Positions 25,536 to 34,842 of a stretch of DNA of 57,342 nucleotides are shown piece by piece. A model generated the notes under the pieces. The model saw nothing but the letters and a program-made list of their open reading frames with translations. It had not been told where the DNA came from and did not search any database. Within the stretch, counting starts at the first letter, position 1. Every line of letters starts with the position of its first letter. Source of the stretch: Roseburia sp. CAG:10041_57 (GTDB taxonomy: Bacteria; Bacillota; Clostridia; Lachnospirales; Lachnospiraceae); assembly GCA_001916965.1 (NCBI GenBank), contig MNTL01000068.1, positions 1 through 57,342 of the forward strand. The letters are read 5' to 3'. The position numbers and the translations under genes are program-made.

Positions 25536-26456
25536 CTACATATGTCCTGCAATCCAGTCTGCTACATCTGCGTATACAGTCTCTTTATCCAGCTCATTTA
25601 AGATTTCATGTCTGTCATTTGGATAGAGCTTGATTGAAATATCTTTTATGCCACTGTCCTTATACTGCTGATAGATATGCTTTACGCCTTCTCCATAATT
25701 GCCTACAGGGTCATCTTCTCCGGCAATCATATATACCGGTAGATTCTTAGGAATCTTATTATAATTTTCCTGCTTCTGGATATATGTGAGCACTTCAAAC
25801 AGAGTCTTATATCCATTAATGGTAAAGCCGAAAGTACAGAACTTGTGACCATTATACCAGTCTACAATAGATTGATCCTTTGTCAGCCAGTCATTCTCTG
25901 TACGCTTTTCAAATCTGTCATTATATCCTTTAAAAGAAGTCTTCCTGATGAACTCTGAACGATATCTCTGACCCTTAAATGCACCAAGGATTCCTGCTAC
26001 CGTCTTACCGGCAAACAGGGTAGCACTGGCCTGTTCCCCGGTTCCGCACAATATTGCTCCTGTCAACTCATCACCATAAGTCATAAGATAGCGTCTTGCC
26101 ATAAAGGAGCCCATACTGTGTCCTAACAAAAAGTAAGGAACCCCCGGATATTCCTTCTTGGCGTACTCTGTGACTGTATGCAGATCCTTTACTACAGTCT
26201 CACTCATATGCTCCGGGCAAAAATACCCCAGATCCTCATCACTTCCGGCAGTATGCCCATGTCCAAGATGATCATTTCCGATTACCAGAATATCCTGTTC
26301 ATTCAGATATTGTGCCAGCCCTTCATATCGCTCTATAAATTCTATCATTCCATGCGAAAGCTGTAATACTGCCTTAGGCTCACCATCCGGCTGCCACACA
26401 ACTACATGAAGCTTATGCACTCCATCATTAGAAGGCAATTCCATATTTTTTACCAT
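25536..26456 (-). CDS. Alpha/beta hydrolase, monoacylglycerol lipase-like
   Basis: A 306-residue cytoplasmic serine hydrolase of the Hydrolase_4 (lysophospholipase/monoglyceride lipase) group. The nucleophile elbow is GHSMGS with S114. The acid is D248 or D249 (AGEDDPVG) and the base is H283 (DRHEIL). The oxyanion part is LQLSHGMIEFIERY, and HLGHGHTAG follows strand 4. There is no signal peptide. It is encoded just upstream of the GlpP-family gene on the same strand, which fits release of glycerol from lipids, but that link is inference. The substrate is untested. Confidence 0.9.
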   Translation of the reverse strand: MVKNMELPSNDGVHKLHVVVWQPDGEPKAVLQLSHGMIEFIERYEGLAQYLNEQDILVIGNDHLGHGHTAGSDEDLGYFCPEHMSETVVKDLHTVTEYAKKEYPGVPYFLLGHSMGSFMARRYLMTYGDELTGAILCGTGEQASATLFAGKTVAGILGAFKGQRYRSEFIRKTSFKGYNDRFEKRTENDWLTKDQSIVDWYNGHKFCTFGFTINGYKTLFEVLTYIQKQENYNKIPKNLPVYMIAGEDDPVGNYGEGVKHIYQQYKDSGIKDISIKLYPNDRHEILNELDKETVYADVADWIAGHM

Positions 26457-26565
26457 GCCCTATACCATCCCTTTCCTTTTTATCCCCCAGACTCCTAAAT
26501 CTATTCTACACGCTAGGTCTTACAATCGCAATCCCAAGCTTATAAACCTTTCTCTTTCAGTAACA

Positions 26566-26601
26566 AACAGGGCTTCCCGCCACTTGGCAGAAAGCCCTGT
26601 T
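26566..26601 (-). terminator. Terminator after the pentose operon
   Basis: The ten-base arms aacagggctt (26566-26575) and aagccctgtt (26592-26601) pair perfectly, followed on the minus strand by TTTGTTACTG. They lie 22 bases past the transketolase C-subunit stop. Confidence 0.7.
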
Positions 26602-26622
26602 CAAAATAATCAGCATTTTCGT

Positions 26623-27567
26623 TTATTTATTTACGAATTCCTTAACCTGCTCATATACGCCCTGTGCATCCAGCTTGTACTTCTGAACCAGCGCAGCGGC
26701 AGAGCCGGACTCACCGAAGCAGTCCTGCATACCGATCTTATATACCGGTGTTGGATAGGATTTGCACAATGCATCACATACTGCGCTGCCTAATCCACCA
26801 ATTACAGAATGCTCTTCAGCAGTTACGACTTTACCTGTCTTCTTTGCGCTCTTGATAATGATATCTTCATCCAGAGGCTTGATTGTACAGATATTGATAA
26901 CTTCTGCGCTGATACCTTCTGCTGCCAGCTTCTCTGCTGCACCCAGTGCAGAATCTACACAGATACCTGTTGCTACGATTGTAACATCTGTACCTTCTCT
27001 GACTACAGTTCCCTTACCAATCTCAAACTTATAGTCAGGTGTGTCATTGATAACAGGAACTGCTGCACGTCCAAAACGGATATATACAGGTCCATCATAT
27101 TCTACAGCGGCACGGACTGCTGCCTTGGCTTCTACATCATCTGCCGGGCACATAACTACCATGCCGGGAATGGTTCTCATTAATGCGATATCTTCATTAC
27201 ACTGATGTGTAGCTCCGTCTTCACCTACAGTAATACCTGCATGTGTAGCACCGATCTTTACATTCAGATGAGGATATCCGATAGAGTTACGAACCTGCTC
27301 AAAAGCACGTCCTGCTGCAAACATGGCAAAGGAGCTCATAAAAGGAATCTTACCTGTTAAGGAAAGTCCTGCTGCCACGCCAGCCATATTACTCTCTGCA
27401 ATACCACAGTCAATATGTCTTTCAGGGAATACCTTCTTGAACATACCAGTCTTAGTTGCTGCTGCAAGGTCAGCATCCAGAACTACAAGATTAGGATTTT
27501 CCTTACCAATCTCTATTAAAGCATTACCATAGCTCTCACGAGTAGCGATCTTCTTTACTTCTGACAT
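26623..27567 (-). CDS. Transketolase, C-terminal subunit
   Basis: A 314-residue protein carrying the pyrimidine-binding and C-terminal domains of transketolase. It includes DADLAAATKTGMF, the thiamine-diphosphate glutamate region DCGIAESNMAGVAAGLSLTG and the Rossmann-like C-domain. It forms the enzyme with the N-terminal subunit, whose gene overlaps this one by 13 bases. Transketolase moves two-carbon units between pentose and other sugar phosphates. Split forms are common in anaerobic Firmicutes and archaea. The genomic position after araD and an FGGY kinase suggests a role in pentose breakdown beyond the housekeeping pathway. Confidence 0.93.
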   Translation of the reverse strand: MSEVKKIATRESYGNALIEIGKENPNLVVLDADLAAATKTGMFKKVFPERHIDCGIAESNMAGVAAGLSLTGKIPFMSSFAMFAAGRAFEQVRNSIGYPHLNVKIGATHAGITVGEDGATHQCNEDIALMRTIPGMVVMCPADDVEAKAAVRAAVEYDGPVYIRFGRAAVPVINDTPDYKFEIGKGTVVREGTDVTIVATGICVDSALGAAEKLAAEGISAEVINICTIKPLDEDIIIKSAKKTGKVVTAEEHSVIGGLGSAVCDALCKSYPTPVYKIGMQDCFGESGSAAALVQKYKLDAQGVYEQVKEFVNK

Positions 27568-28394
27568 AATGCTTCACCTACTTTCTCTAAATCTGCCATT
27601 GCAATTGCGAACTCTTCATCATTAGGAGCCTTACCATGCCAGTCTGCATTGCCTTCCATGAAGGATACGCCCTTACCCTTTATGGAATGTGCAATAATTG
27701 CTGTAGGCATGCCCTTAGTCTCTTTTGCTTCCTTGAAAGCTGCTCTGATCTGATCAAAATCATGTGCATCTGCCAGATTAATCACATGGAAATTAAATGC
27801 TTCGAACTTCTTATCAATAGGATAAGGAGAACATACATCCTCAATCTTACCATCAATCTGAAGACCATTGTTATCTACGATAACACAGAGATTGTCAAGC
27901 TTTCTGTGGCCGGCAAACATTGCTGCTTCCCACACCTGGCCTTCTTCAATCTCACCATCACCAAGCAGTGTATATACACGGAAAGAATCACCGCTCATTT
28001 TAGCTCCCAGTGCCATACCACATGCTACTGAAATGCCCTGCCCAAGTGAACCGGAAGACATATCAACGCCCGGAACGGACTGCATGCAGGGATGTCCCTG
28101 TAAGTAAGAACCTAACTTTCTCAAAGTAACAAGATCTTCAACCGGGAAATAACCACGGTTAGCCAGTGCTGCATATAAACCCGGTGCTGTATGTCCCTTG
28201 GATAATACGAAGCGGTCTCTGTCAGCCTTCTTCGGATCCTTTGGGTCAATATTCATTTCCTCAAAGTAAAGATAGGTAAAGATATCTGCTGCGGATAAGG
28301 AACCGCCCGGATGACCAGCTTTTGCTGCATGAACACCGGTAATGATACCCTTACGAACTTCATTTGCCATTTTCTGAAGCTCTAAATTTGTCAT
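27555..28394 (-). CDS. Transketolase, N-terminal subunit
   Basis: A 279-residue thiamine-diphosphate-binding domain from the ATG at 28394, which has GGAGG upstream; an ATG at 28439 lacks such a site. It has GHPGGSLSAADIFTYLYF, then the cofactor and metal motif GDGEIEEGQVWEAAMFAG with VDNNGLQ, and HSIKGKGVSFMEG. It overlaps the C-subunit gene by 13 bases, which supports coupled synthesis of the two halves. Catalytic His residues KGHTAPGLYA and HGKAP are present. Confidence 0.93.
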   Translation of the reverse strand: MTNLELQKMANEVRKGIITGVHAAKAGHPGGSLSAADIFTYLYFEEMNIDPKDPKKADRDRFVLSKGHTAPGLYAALANRGYFPVEDLVTLRKLGSYLQGHPCMQSVPGVDMSSGSLGQGISVACGMALGAKMSGDSFRVYTLLGDGEIEEGQVWEAAMFAGHRKLDNLCVIVDNNGLQIDGKIEDVCSPYPIDKKFEAFNFHVINLADAHDFDQIRAAFKEAKETKGMPTAIIAHSIKGKGVSFMEGNADWHGKAPNDEEFAIAMADLEKVGEALCQK

Positions 28395-28532
28395 GTTCTT
28401 TCCTCCATCATAACATTTGTGTGCAGCTATATTTACCATCCATAGCTGCGTTTTACTTAATTAATGGTAACACATATCCATATAATCGTAAATGTAAATT
28501 TTTTAACAATCTTCCTGTCATTATTTGTGCTT

Positions 28533-29228
28533 CTACTCTACTTTATTACCATAATAGGCATTGGCACCATGTTTTCTGTAATAATGCTTGTCCTGAATCC
28601 TCTGTGGTGCAGGTTCTACATCCGGCTTTAACTGTTCTGTGAATAATGCCATTTTGGCTACCTCTTCCAGAACGACTGCGTTATGTACTGCTTCCTTTGC
28701 ATCCTTGCCCCAGGCAAAAGGTCCATGATTCTTGCAAAGGACAGCCGGTACTGCCATCGGGTCTTTTCCCTCGAAGGTCTCAATGATCACTGTACCTGTA
28801 TTCTTCTCATAACCTGCATCTATTTCTTCCTGAGTCAGCACTCTTGCACAGGGGATCTCGCCATACATATAATCTGCATGGGTCGTTCCATAGCAGGGAA
28901 TCGCCCTTCCTGCCTGCGCCCAGCTCGTCGCATATGTTGAATGGGTATGTACGATACCTCCGATTTCAGGAAAAGCCTTGTACAATTCCAGATGGGTAGG
29001 TGTATCAGAAGAAGGATTATATCTGCCTTCTACCTTATTGCCGTTGAGATCCATGACAACCATATCTTCCGGCTTTAACAGATTATAATCTACACCACTG
29101 GGCTTGATTACAAACAGTCCCTTCTCTCTGTCAATCGCACTGACATTACCCCATGTAAATGTTACCAGTCCATAACGGGGCAGATCCATATTGGCTTCAT
29201 ATACTTTCTGTTTTAATTCCTCTAACAT
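28533..29228 (-). CDS. araD: L-ribulose-5-phosphate 4-epimerase (AraD type)
   Basis: A 231-residue class II aldolase-fold enzyme that interconverts L-ribulose-5-phosphate and D-xylulose-5-phosphate. Seen motifs: FTWGNVSAIDR, VIKPSGVDYNLL, SSDTPTHLELYKAFPE, the zinc ligands in HTHSTYATSWAQ, and THADYMYGEIPC. The length is typical. It stands between the FGGY kinase gene (20-base gap) and the transketolase genes (138-base gap). No arabinose isomerase gene is in the window, so the source of ribulose is unclear; an L-xylulose or ascorbate-type role (UlaF/SgbE) is possible. Confidence 0.9.
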   Translation of the reverse strand: MLEELKQKVYEANMDLPRYGLVTFTWGNVSAIDREKGLFVIKPSGVDYNLLKPEDMVVMDLNGNKVEGRYNPSSDTPTHLELYKAFPEIGGIVHTHSTYATSWAQAGRAIPCYGTTHADYMYGEIPCARVLTQEEIDAGYEKNTGTVIIETFEGKDPMAVPAVLCKNHGPFAWGKDAKEAVHNAVVLEEVAKMALFTEQLKPDVEPAPQRIQDKHYYRKHGANAYYGNKVE

Positions 29229-29248
29229 TGCTTTGCTTCCTTTCCATC

Positions 29249-30853
29249 TTATAAGTTATCTACTGCGGCACGCTCAATTGCAAGACCTGCTTTATAACGT
29301 TCAATGAAAGTCTCAAAACCTTCTACATCCTTCGCATCAGGCTCAATACGGGTAGATGCCTGGCCTGCAAATACCTTGTTATCCAAATACTGTCCAAGAG
29401 TCTCTCCCTGCTCTTTGTTCTTCATATAGTTAGCAAGTACGGCAATGCCCCATGCACCACCTTCTCCTGCTGTCTCCATAACGGATACCGGTGTATCGAC
29501 TGCTGCTGCGACCACTCTCTGTCCTACTCCCGGAGTTTTAAATAATCCTCCGTGTCCTAACAGTTCATCCAGTTTCACATTTTCCTGTTTTGCCAGAATA
29601 TCCATGCCAATCTTGATAGCACCCAGTGCTGTAAATAAGTGTACTCTCATGAAATTGGCAAGATTGAATGCAGAATCCGGCTTACGCACAAACAATGGTC
29701 TGCCTTCTTCAAATCCTGTCACATGCTCTCCTGAGAAATAGCCATAGGAAAGTAAGCCACCACAGTCAGCATCCCCTTCCAGTGCCTTTCTGTACAAAGT
29801 ACCATAAAGCTCGTTCATATCTGCTTTCTGACCCATTGCTTCGTAGAATTCCTTAAACAGATTTACCCATGCATTGAGATCAGAAGTACAGTTATTGCAG
29901 TGAACCATAGCCACCAGACTTCCTTCCGGAGTTGTAACCAGATCAAGCTCGTCATATGCCTTGGACAGATCCTTCTCCAATACTGCCATGGCAAATACAG
30001 AAGTACCCGCAGAAATATTACCAGTACGCTGCTTTACACTATTGGTAGCAGTCATACCTGTTCCTGCATCTCCTTCAGGCGGACACATTGGAATACCGCC
30101 CTTTAACTTGCCGGATACATCCAAGAGTGCTGCACCCTGCTCTGTCAAAGTACCTGCCTGCTCTCCTGCAACCAGTACGCCGGGAAGAATGTCAGCCAGC
30201 TTCCAGCCATAATTCTTATCTGCTACCAGCTCATCGAACTGAGCGATCATTCTGGTGTTGAACTGCTTTGTTGCAATATCAATCGGGAACATACCGGATG
30301 CCTCTCCTACACCCAGAACCTTCTCTCCGCTGAGCTTCCAGTGAATATATCCTGCCAGTGTGGTAAAGAAAGCAACATCCTTTACATGCTCTTCTTCATT
30401 CAGGATTGCCTGATACAGATGGGCAATGCTCCATCTTTGTGGAATATGATAGCCAAACAACTCTGTCAGCTTTCCACTGGCTTCCTGTGTGATGGTATTT
30501 CTCCAGGTTCTGAAAGGAACCAGCAATTCTCCCTGGGCATCAAATGCCATATAGCCATGCATCATACCGCTGAAGCCAATTGCTCCTATCGTCTCTACGT
30601 CTGTATTATATTCTGCCTTTACACGGGCAGTCAGATCTGCATAGCAACCCTGTAATCCTGCCCAGATTGCATCCAGGCTGTATGTCCAGATATGCCCATC
30701 CAGCTGATTCTCCCAGTCATAATTACCGATAGCAATCACCTGATTGTCTTCATCTGTAAGTACTGCCTTAATTCTGGTAGAACCAAACTCAATACCAAGT
30801 GCTGTTTTACCAGCTGCAATTTTATCCTTTGTAACCTTTACATCCAATCCCAT
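29249..30853 (-). CDS. FGGY-family pentulose kinase (ribulokinase-like)
   Basis: A 534-residue sugar kinase. The N-terminal ATP/phosphate loop is ALGIEFGSTRIKAVL (about 18-32). FSGMMHGYMAFD holds the substrate-binding region. TGNISAGTSVFAM is the second phosphate motif, and GHGGLFKTPGVGQRV and AGEGGAWGIA are C-terminal FGGY signature parts. It would phosphorylate L-ribulose, D-xylulose or a related ketose with ATP. AraD next to it favours ribulose. It is the first gene of the operon, and no regulator of the operon was found within it. The 310 bases upstream, shared with the zinc-ribbon gene, show no structure I can name. Confidence 0.85.
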   Translation of the reverse strand: MGLDVKVTKDKIAAGKTALGIEFGSTRIKAVLTDEDNQVIAIGNYDWENQLDGHIWTYSLDAIWAGLQGCYADLTARVKAEYNTDVETIGAIGFSGMMHGYMAFDAQGELLVPFRTWRNTITQEASGKLTELFGYHIPQRWSIAHLYQAILNEEEHVKDVAFFTTLAGYIHWKLSGEKVLGVGEASGMFPIDIATKQFNTRMIAQFDELVADKNYGWKLADILPGVLVAGEQAGTLTEQGAALLDVSGKLKGGIPMCPPEGDAGTGMTATNSVKQRTGNISAGTSVFAMAVLEKDLSKAYDELDLVTTPEGSLVAMVHCNNCTSDLNAWVNLFKEFYEAMGQKADMNELYGTLYRKALEGDADCGGLLSYGYFSGEHVTGFEEGRPLFVRKPDSAFNLANFMRVHLFTALGAIKIGMDILAKQENVKLDELLGHGGLFKTPGVGQRVVAAAVDTPVSVMETAGEGGAWGIAVLANYMKNKEQGETLGQYLDNKVFAGQASTRIEPDAKDVEGFETFIERYKAGLAIERAAVDNL

Positions 30854-31164
30854 ATTTACCTCTCTTCTGCCGTTGATACGACCTGTAACCTACTATAGCC
30901 TGATTATAACAATAACAGGACAAGGACGCAATGATTGTTTACTCATTTGTAAAATATTTTAGTTTTCCATAACCTAATGTTCTCCTGCCTCTTTCACTAT
31001 ACTCCCAAAATATCTCCCAGTCTTATCAAATATTGCTTAGTCTTTGTTATTTCTTCAGATTCTGTGGAAACAGAATCCATATTTTATAGACAAAAAAAAC
31101 GTAAAAGAATATAATGTTATTATCTACGAGAGAGTATATGATAAATACACAGAAAGGGGAAACT

Positions 31165-32355
31165 ATGGATAATAAAGAATCTTCCGTATACCGCTGCGAA
31201 TCCTGTAACGGTATTATGGAATATGATGTAGAAACCAAACAGATGAAATGTCCCAACTGCGGCAATTGTGTTCCTATTCTCAATGATACAAGTAAGATCA
31301 TAGAACACAAATTGACGATAGATGCCAAACGGATCCTGCGTCCTTCCGAGAAGACCTCCACTACGATGGAATGTACCGGCTGTGGCGCTACTTTAGAGAT
31401 TGGCAAGGATGATACGACTTCCGTATGTCCTTACTGTGGTTCCTCCTATGTACTGGCACAGAAGCAGCTGGATGCTATCATACCCGATGGCATCATTCCT
31501 TTTAATCTGGACATGAACGCTGCAAAGGAAACCTTTCATAAATGGGTGAAACGCAGATGGCTGGCTCCCGGCAAATTAAAGACCCTGTATCAGGGCAATC
31601 CTTTCCAGAGCCTCTATCTTCCTTACTGGACCTTTGATGCAGATGCAGATGCAGATTATACAGCAATGGGGGGAAGAACCAGGACAGAGCAGTATAAGGA
31701 TAAAGAAGGCAACGTACAGACCAGGACCCATACCGACTGGTATCACACACATGGACATGTGCAGGAACATTTTGATGATATTCTGGAAAAAGCAGTAAAC
31801 ACTGAAAATGCCGCTTTCCTGAGTCAGATTGAACCATATGATATGGGCAGGCTGGTCTCCTATGCTCCTGAATATTTATCAGGCTGCATGTCACAATGTT
31901 ATAATGTAGACCTTGAAAAAGCCAGCAATTCAGCCAGAGACGATATGGAACAGCGTCTTCGCAGCCTGGCAAGTGATGATGTCCTTTCCCGATACGACAG
32001 TGTTAAGGATGTCCGGCTTCATTCACGTTATCGTAATGAATCTTATAAGCATATACTGGTTCCTGTATACTCAACCTCCTATTATTATGAAGGAAAGCTG
32101 TATCAGGTCGCTATCAATGGACAGACCGGTAATATCCACGGCGCATATCCTAAGAGTCCTGTTAAGATCGCAGCTATCATAATAGCCATACTTCTTGTAC
32201 TTGCTGCCATATTCCTTGGAGGCGGCAGTGATGACAGCAGCTATGGACGTACTACAGAATATGAACAGACTACACCGGAATTCGAATCTACATATTATTT
32301 ATCAGAAAGGAATGTTAATTTATGGGATTATTTGGAAACCAATTTGCAAATGTAA
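31165..32355 (+). CDS. Double zinc-ribbon membrane protein (TFIIB-type zinc finger, YdjG-like)
   Basis: From the ATG at 31165 (AAAGGGG upstream) the protein has 396 residues. The first zinc ribbon reads YRCESCNGIMEYD with KCPNCGN (about 9-38), the second CTGCGATLE with VCPYCGSSY. A soluble middle domain with IIPFNLDMNAAKE, FQSLYLPYWTFDADAD and HILVPVYSTSYYYEGKLYQ follows. A membrane helix near the C-terminus (AAIIIAILLVLAAIFLGG) and an acidic tail complete it. This layout matches Bacillus YdjG-like proteins and lumpy-skin-disease-virus-core-like annotations. The last 34 bases overlap the SPFH gene, so the two products probably work together at the membrane. Confidence 0.85.
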   Translation: MDNKESSVYRCESCNGIMEYDVETKQMKCPNCGNCVPILNDTSKIIEHKLTIDAKRILRPSEKTSTTMECTGCGATLEIGKDDTTSVCPYCGSSYVLAQKQLDAIIPDGIIPFNLDMNAAKETFHKWVKRRWLAPGKLKTLYQGNPFQSLYLPYWTFDADADADYTAMGGRTRTEQYKDKEGNVQTRTHTDWYHTHGHVQEHFDDILEKAVNTENAAFLSQIEPYDMGRLVSYAPEYLSGCMSQCYNVDLEKASNSARDDMEQRLRSLASDDVLSRYDSVKDVRLHSRYRNESYKHILVPVYSTSYYYEGKLYQVAINGQTGNIHGAYPKSPVKIAAIIIAILLVLAAIFLGGGSDDSSYGRTTEYEQTTPEFESTYYLSERNVNLWDYLETNLQM

Positions 32356-33308
32356 TTGAATGGACAGAATATCGCGATGATGTGATCTTCTGGAAATGGG
32401 CAAACAGAGAAATCAAGAAAGACAGCCGTCTTATTGTCCATCAGGGACAAGATGCTATCTTCTTATATAATGGCAGGCTGGAAGGAATCTTCAAGGATGA
32501 GGGAAGTTATGAGATTGAGTCCCAGATCATCCCTTTCCTGTCTACTTTAAAAGGCTTCAAATTTGGCTTCAACAGTGGACTTCGTGCAGAAGTACTCTTC
32601 GTAAATACCAAAATCTTTAATATCAAATGGGGCACAAAAAATGCAATCAGCCTTCCTGCACCGGGACTTCCCGGTGGAATGCCAATCAGGGCTTTTGGTA
32701 CCTTTGATGTAAAGGTAGATGATTATCTGCACTTAATTGACTCTCTTGCGGGTATTAAGCAGATTTATACCATTAATGATATCCGTGATTATGTTATTTC
32801 CATCCTGGATCCTCTTCTGATGAAATGGATCAGCCGTGAAGGCAAGGATATGTTCAATCTGCAAGTAAACTCACAGGAGATCAGCAAGGGTATCCAGACA
32901 GATCTGGATGCAGAATTATCCAAGATTGGTCTGAAGGTAACTGCTTTCAACTGCTCTAATTTCTCTTATCCACAGGAAGTTCAGGCTATGCAGGCAAAGG
33001 CAGCCTCCCAGGCTATGGTAGGTGATATGAACCGTTACCAGCAGTTCGCCATGACAGATGCCCTTTCCAAGGGTAACAGCGGCGGTAATGCAGCCATGAA
33101 TATGGCAAGCATGCAGATGGGCATGATGATGGGACAGCAGATGATCAATAATATGGCTGCACAGCAGAATCAGACAGCCAATGCCAATACAGCTGCTCCT
33201 GCAGGTGGTCAGCCTCAGGCAGGTACCGTTCCCAAGTTCTGCCCTAACTGTGGCACTCCTACAAATGGCGGCAAGTTCTGTATTGAATGTGGTCAGAAAT
33301 TAGTATAA
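32322..33308 (+). CDS. SPFH-domain protein with C-terminal zinc ribbon (YdjI-like)
   Basis: A 328-residue protein. The SPFH (stomatin/prohibitin/flotillin/HflK-C) domain covers about 20-235 and includes IVHQGQDAIFLYNG and ALSLPAPGLPGGMPIRAFGTF-like text. A Met/Gln-rich low-complexity stretch (about 245-295) is followed by a zinc ribbon FCPNCGTPTNGGKFCIECG. No N-terminal membrane helix is present, unlike most SPFH proteins, so the zinc-ribbon partner may anchor it. In Bacillus, ydjI is in the pspA-ydjGHI membrane-stress operon. Here pspA and the TPM gene ydjH are absent and only this pair is kept. The function is not known beyond that. Confidence 0.87.
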   Translation: MGLFGNQFANVIEWTEYRDDVIFWKWANREIKKDSRLIVHQGQDAIFLYNGRLEGIFKDEGSYEIESQIIPFLSTLKGFKFGFNSGLRAEVLFVNTKIFNIKWGTKNAISLPAPGLPGGMPIRAFGTFDVKVDDYLHLIDSLAGIKQIYTINDIRDYVISILDPLLMKWISREGKDMFNLQVNSQEISKGIQTDLDAELSKIGLKVTAFNCSNFSYPQEVQAMQAKAASQAMVGDMNRYQQFAMTDALSKGNSGGNAAMNMASMQMGMMMGQQMINNMAAQQNQTANANTAAPAGGQPQAGTVPKFCPNCGTPTNGGKFCIECGQKLV

Positions 33309-33317
33309 TTTAAACCT

Positions 33318-33361
33318 AAAAAAATGTGCACCTGATTTAATTACCAGGTGCACATTTTTTA
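33318..33361. terminator. Bidirectional terminator between the SPFH and MATE genes
   Basis: The arms tgtgcacctg (33325-33334) and caggtgcaca (33345-33354) are flanked by an A-run on the left and a T-run on the right. They serve the converging SPFH and MATE genes. Confidence 0.85.
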
Positions 33362-34705
33362 TATAATCGCTTTATTTCTCCATTTGCCGCTCGCATACCG
33401 ATGCATACTTACAAGGCTGACCAGTGTCCATGTCAATCCTGTCGTAAGGAACACGCCCCACATACCAATTGCCGGTATCATCGTAAGCGGCTTGGCAAAG
33501 CCTACCCGGCCGGTTATCTCCATAAATCCATTAATCATGGAATACGCAGCATCACCCGCACCATTTAAGATTCCCCTCGATACATAAATCATTCCCAGAA
33601 ATGCGTAGAATGGGCTTGTAATTGCAAATCCTTTTGCCCCTATCGCTATAACATCTGCATCCTGTACGAAGATTCCCATAATCTGTTTGCCAAAGAACTG
33701 TCCGGGAATCAGCATAAGTATACTGAACGCAATGACGCATATGACACCTACACGGTGTCCCTGCTTTACTCTGTCTACTTTACCGGCACCGATATTCTGT
33801 CCTGTAAAAGTCGTAAGTGCTGCTCCAAGAGAGTTATATGGCTGCTGGACCAGCTGTTCGATTCGGCTAAGTGCCGTATTGGCAGCAACAACATCTTCTC
33901 CAAATCCATTGACTACTCTTTGCAGGAAGATACAGGAAAAGGCAATTAGGGAATTCTGCAGGGCAATAGGAAATCCCAACCGGAAACACTTCTCCATAAT
34001 ATCCGGCTTCACTCTTCTGCATTCCTTGTTTACCCTCAGAATAGGGATCTTACAAAACGCATAGATAAAAGCACCAATCGCCGCTACCAGCTGGGCAATG
34101 ACTGTAGCCAGTGCCACGCCAAATACAGACCATTGGCAGACAATTACAAATACCAGATCCAGTGCAATATTAATGATACAGGACACCACCATGAAATACA
34201 GCGGTGTTCTTGAATCACCCAAGGCTCTCAATACCGCAGCCACTCCATTGTAGGCCGCTATGGCAAGAATGCCTGCACAGGAGACTCTCATATACAGCAC
34301 CGCATCATCCAGAATGGATTCCGGTGTATTAAGCAGCATAAGAACAGCTCTTGCAGACACAATTCCCACGATACTCATAATGGCAGATACCAGCGTCAGA
34401 AGATACATACCATTGGCAAAGCTTCTTCCTACCATATCTGATTTATCTGCTCCGAAATATTGTGACAGTACCACACCAACGCCCGCAGATACACCAAAGC
34501 TCATGGAGAAAAACAGGAAATTCAGGGAACCTGTCGCACCTACCGCTGCCAGTGCATTTGCGCCTACAAAACGGCCTACCACAATAGAATCGACCATATT
34601 ATAAAACTGTTGGAACAGATTGCCGATCAGCATCGGGATTGTAAAAGATAAAAGAAGTTTTGCCGGACTTCCTTCTGTCATTCCATATACAGATTTCTTC
34701 TCCAT
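33359..34705 (-). CDS. MATE-family multidrug/metabolite exporter
   Basis: A 448-residue membrane protein with about 12 helices in two similar halves. The start SPAKLLLSFTIPMLIGNLFQ and the VDSIVVGRFVGANALAAVG motif are typical of MATE proteins, as is the second-half ANTALSRIEQLVQQPYNSLGA-like region. Such exporters use Na+ or H+ gradients to expel drugs or metabolites. RBS AGGAGG precedes the ATG. No neighbouring regulator or drug-related gene points to the substrate. Confidence 0.93.
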   Translation of the reverse strand: MEKKSVYGMTEGSPAKLLLSFTIPMLIGNLFQQFYNMVDSIVVGRFVGANALAAVGATGSLNFLFFSMSFGVSAGVGVVLSQYFGADKSDMVGRSFANGMYLLTLVSAIMSIVGIVSARAVLMLLNTPESILDDAVLYMRVSCAGILAIAAYNGVAAVLRALGDSRTPLYFMVVSCIINIALDLVFVIVCQWSVFGVALATVIAQLVAAIGAFIYAFCKIPILRVNKECRRVKPDIMEKCFRLGFPIALQNSLIAFSCIFLQRVVNGFGEDVVAANTALSRIEQLVQQPYNSLGAALTTFTGQNIGAGKVDRVKQGHRVGVICVIAFSILMLIPGQFFGKQIMGIFVQDADVIAIGAKGFAITSPFYAFLGMIYVSRGILNGAGDAAYSMINGFMEITGRVGFAKPLTMIPAIGMWGVFLTTGLTWTLVSLVSMHRYASGKWRNKAII

Positions 34706-34842
34706 AGAACCTCATCCTCCTGTACACATTTTGAGTATTTACATGATAGCAACAACATTTTATGAATGCAATATATCCTGTCCAGATAGAGCGAAAGCAA
34801 CCATATTTATGTTGAAATATACAATTTTATGCACACCTGACT

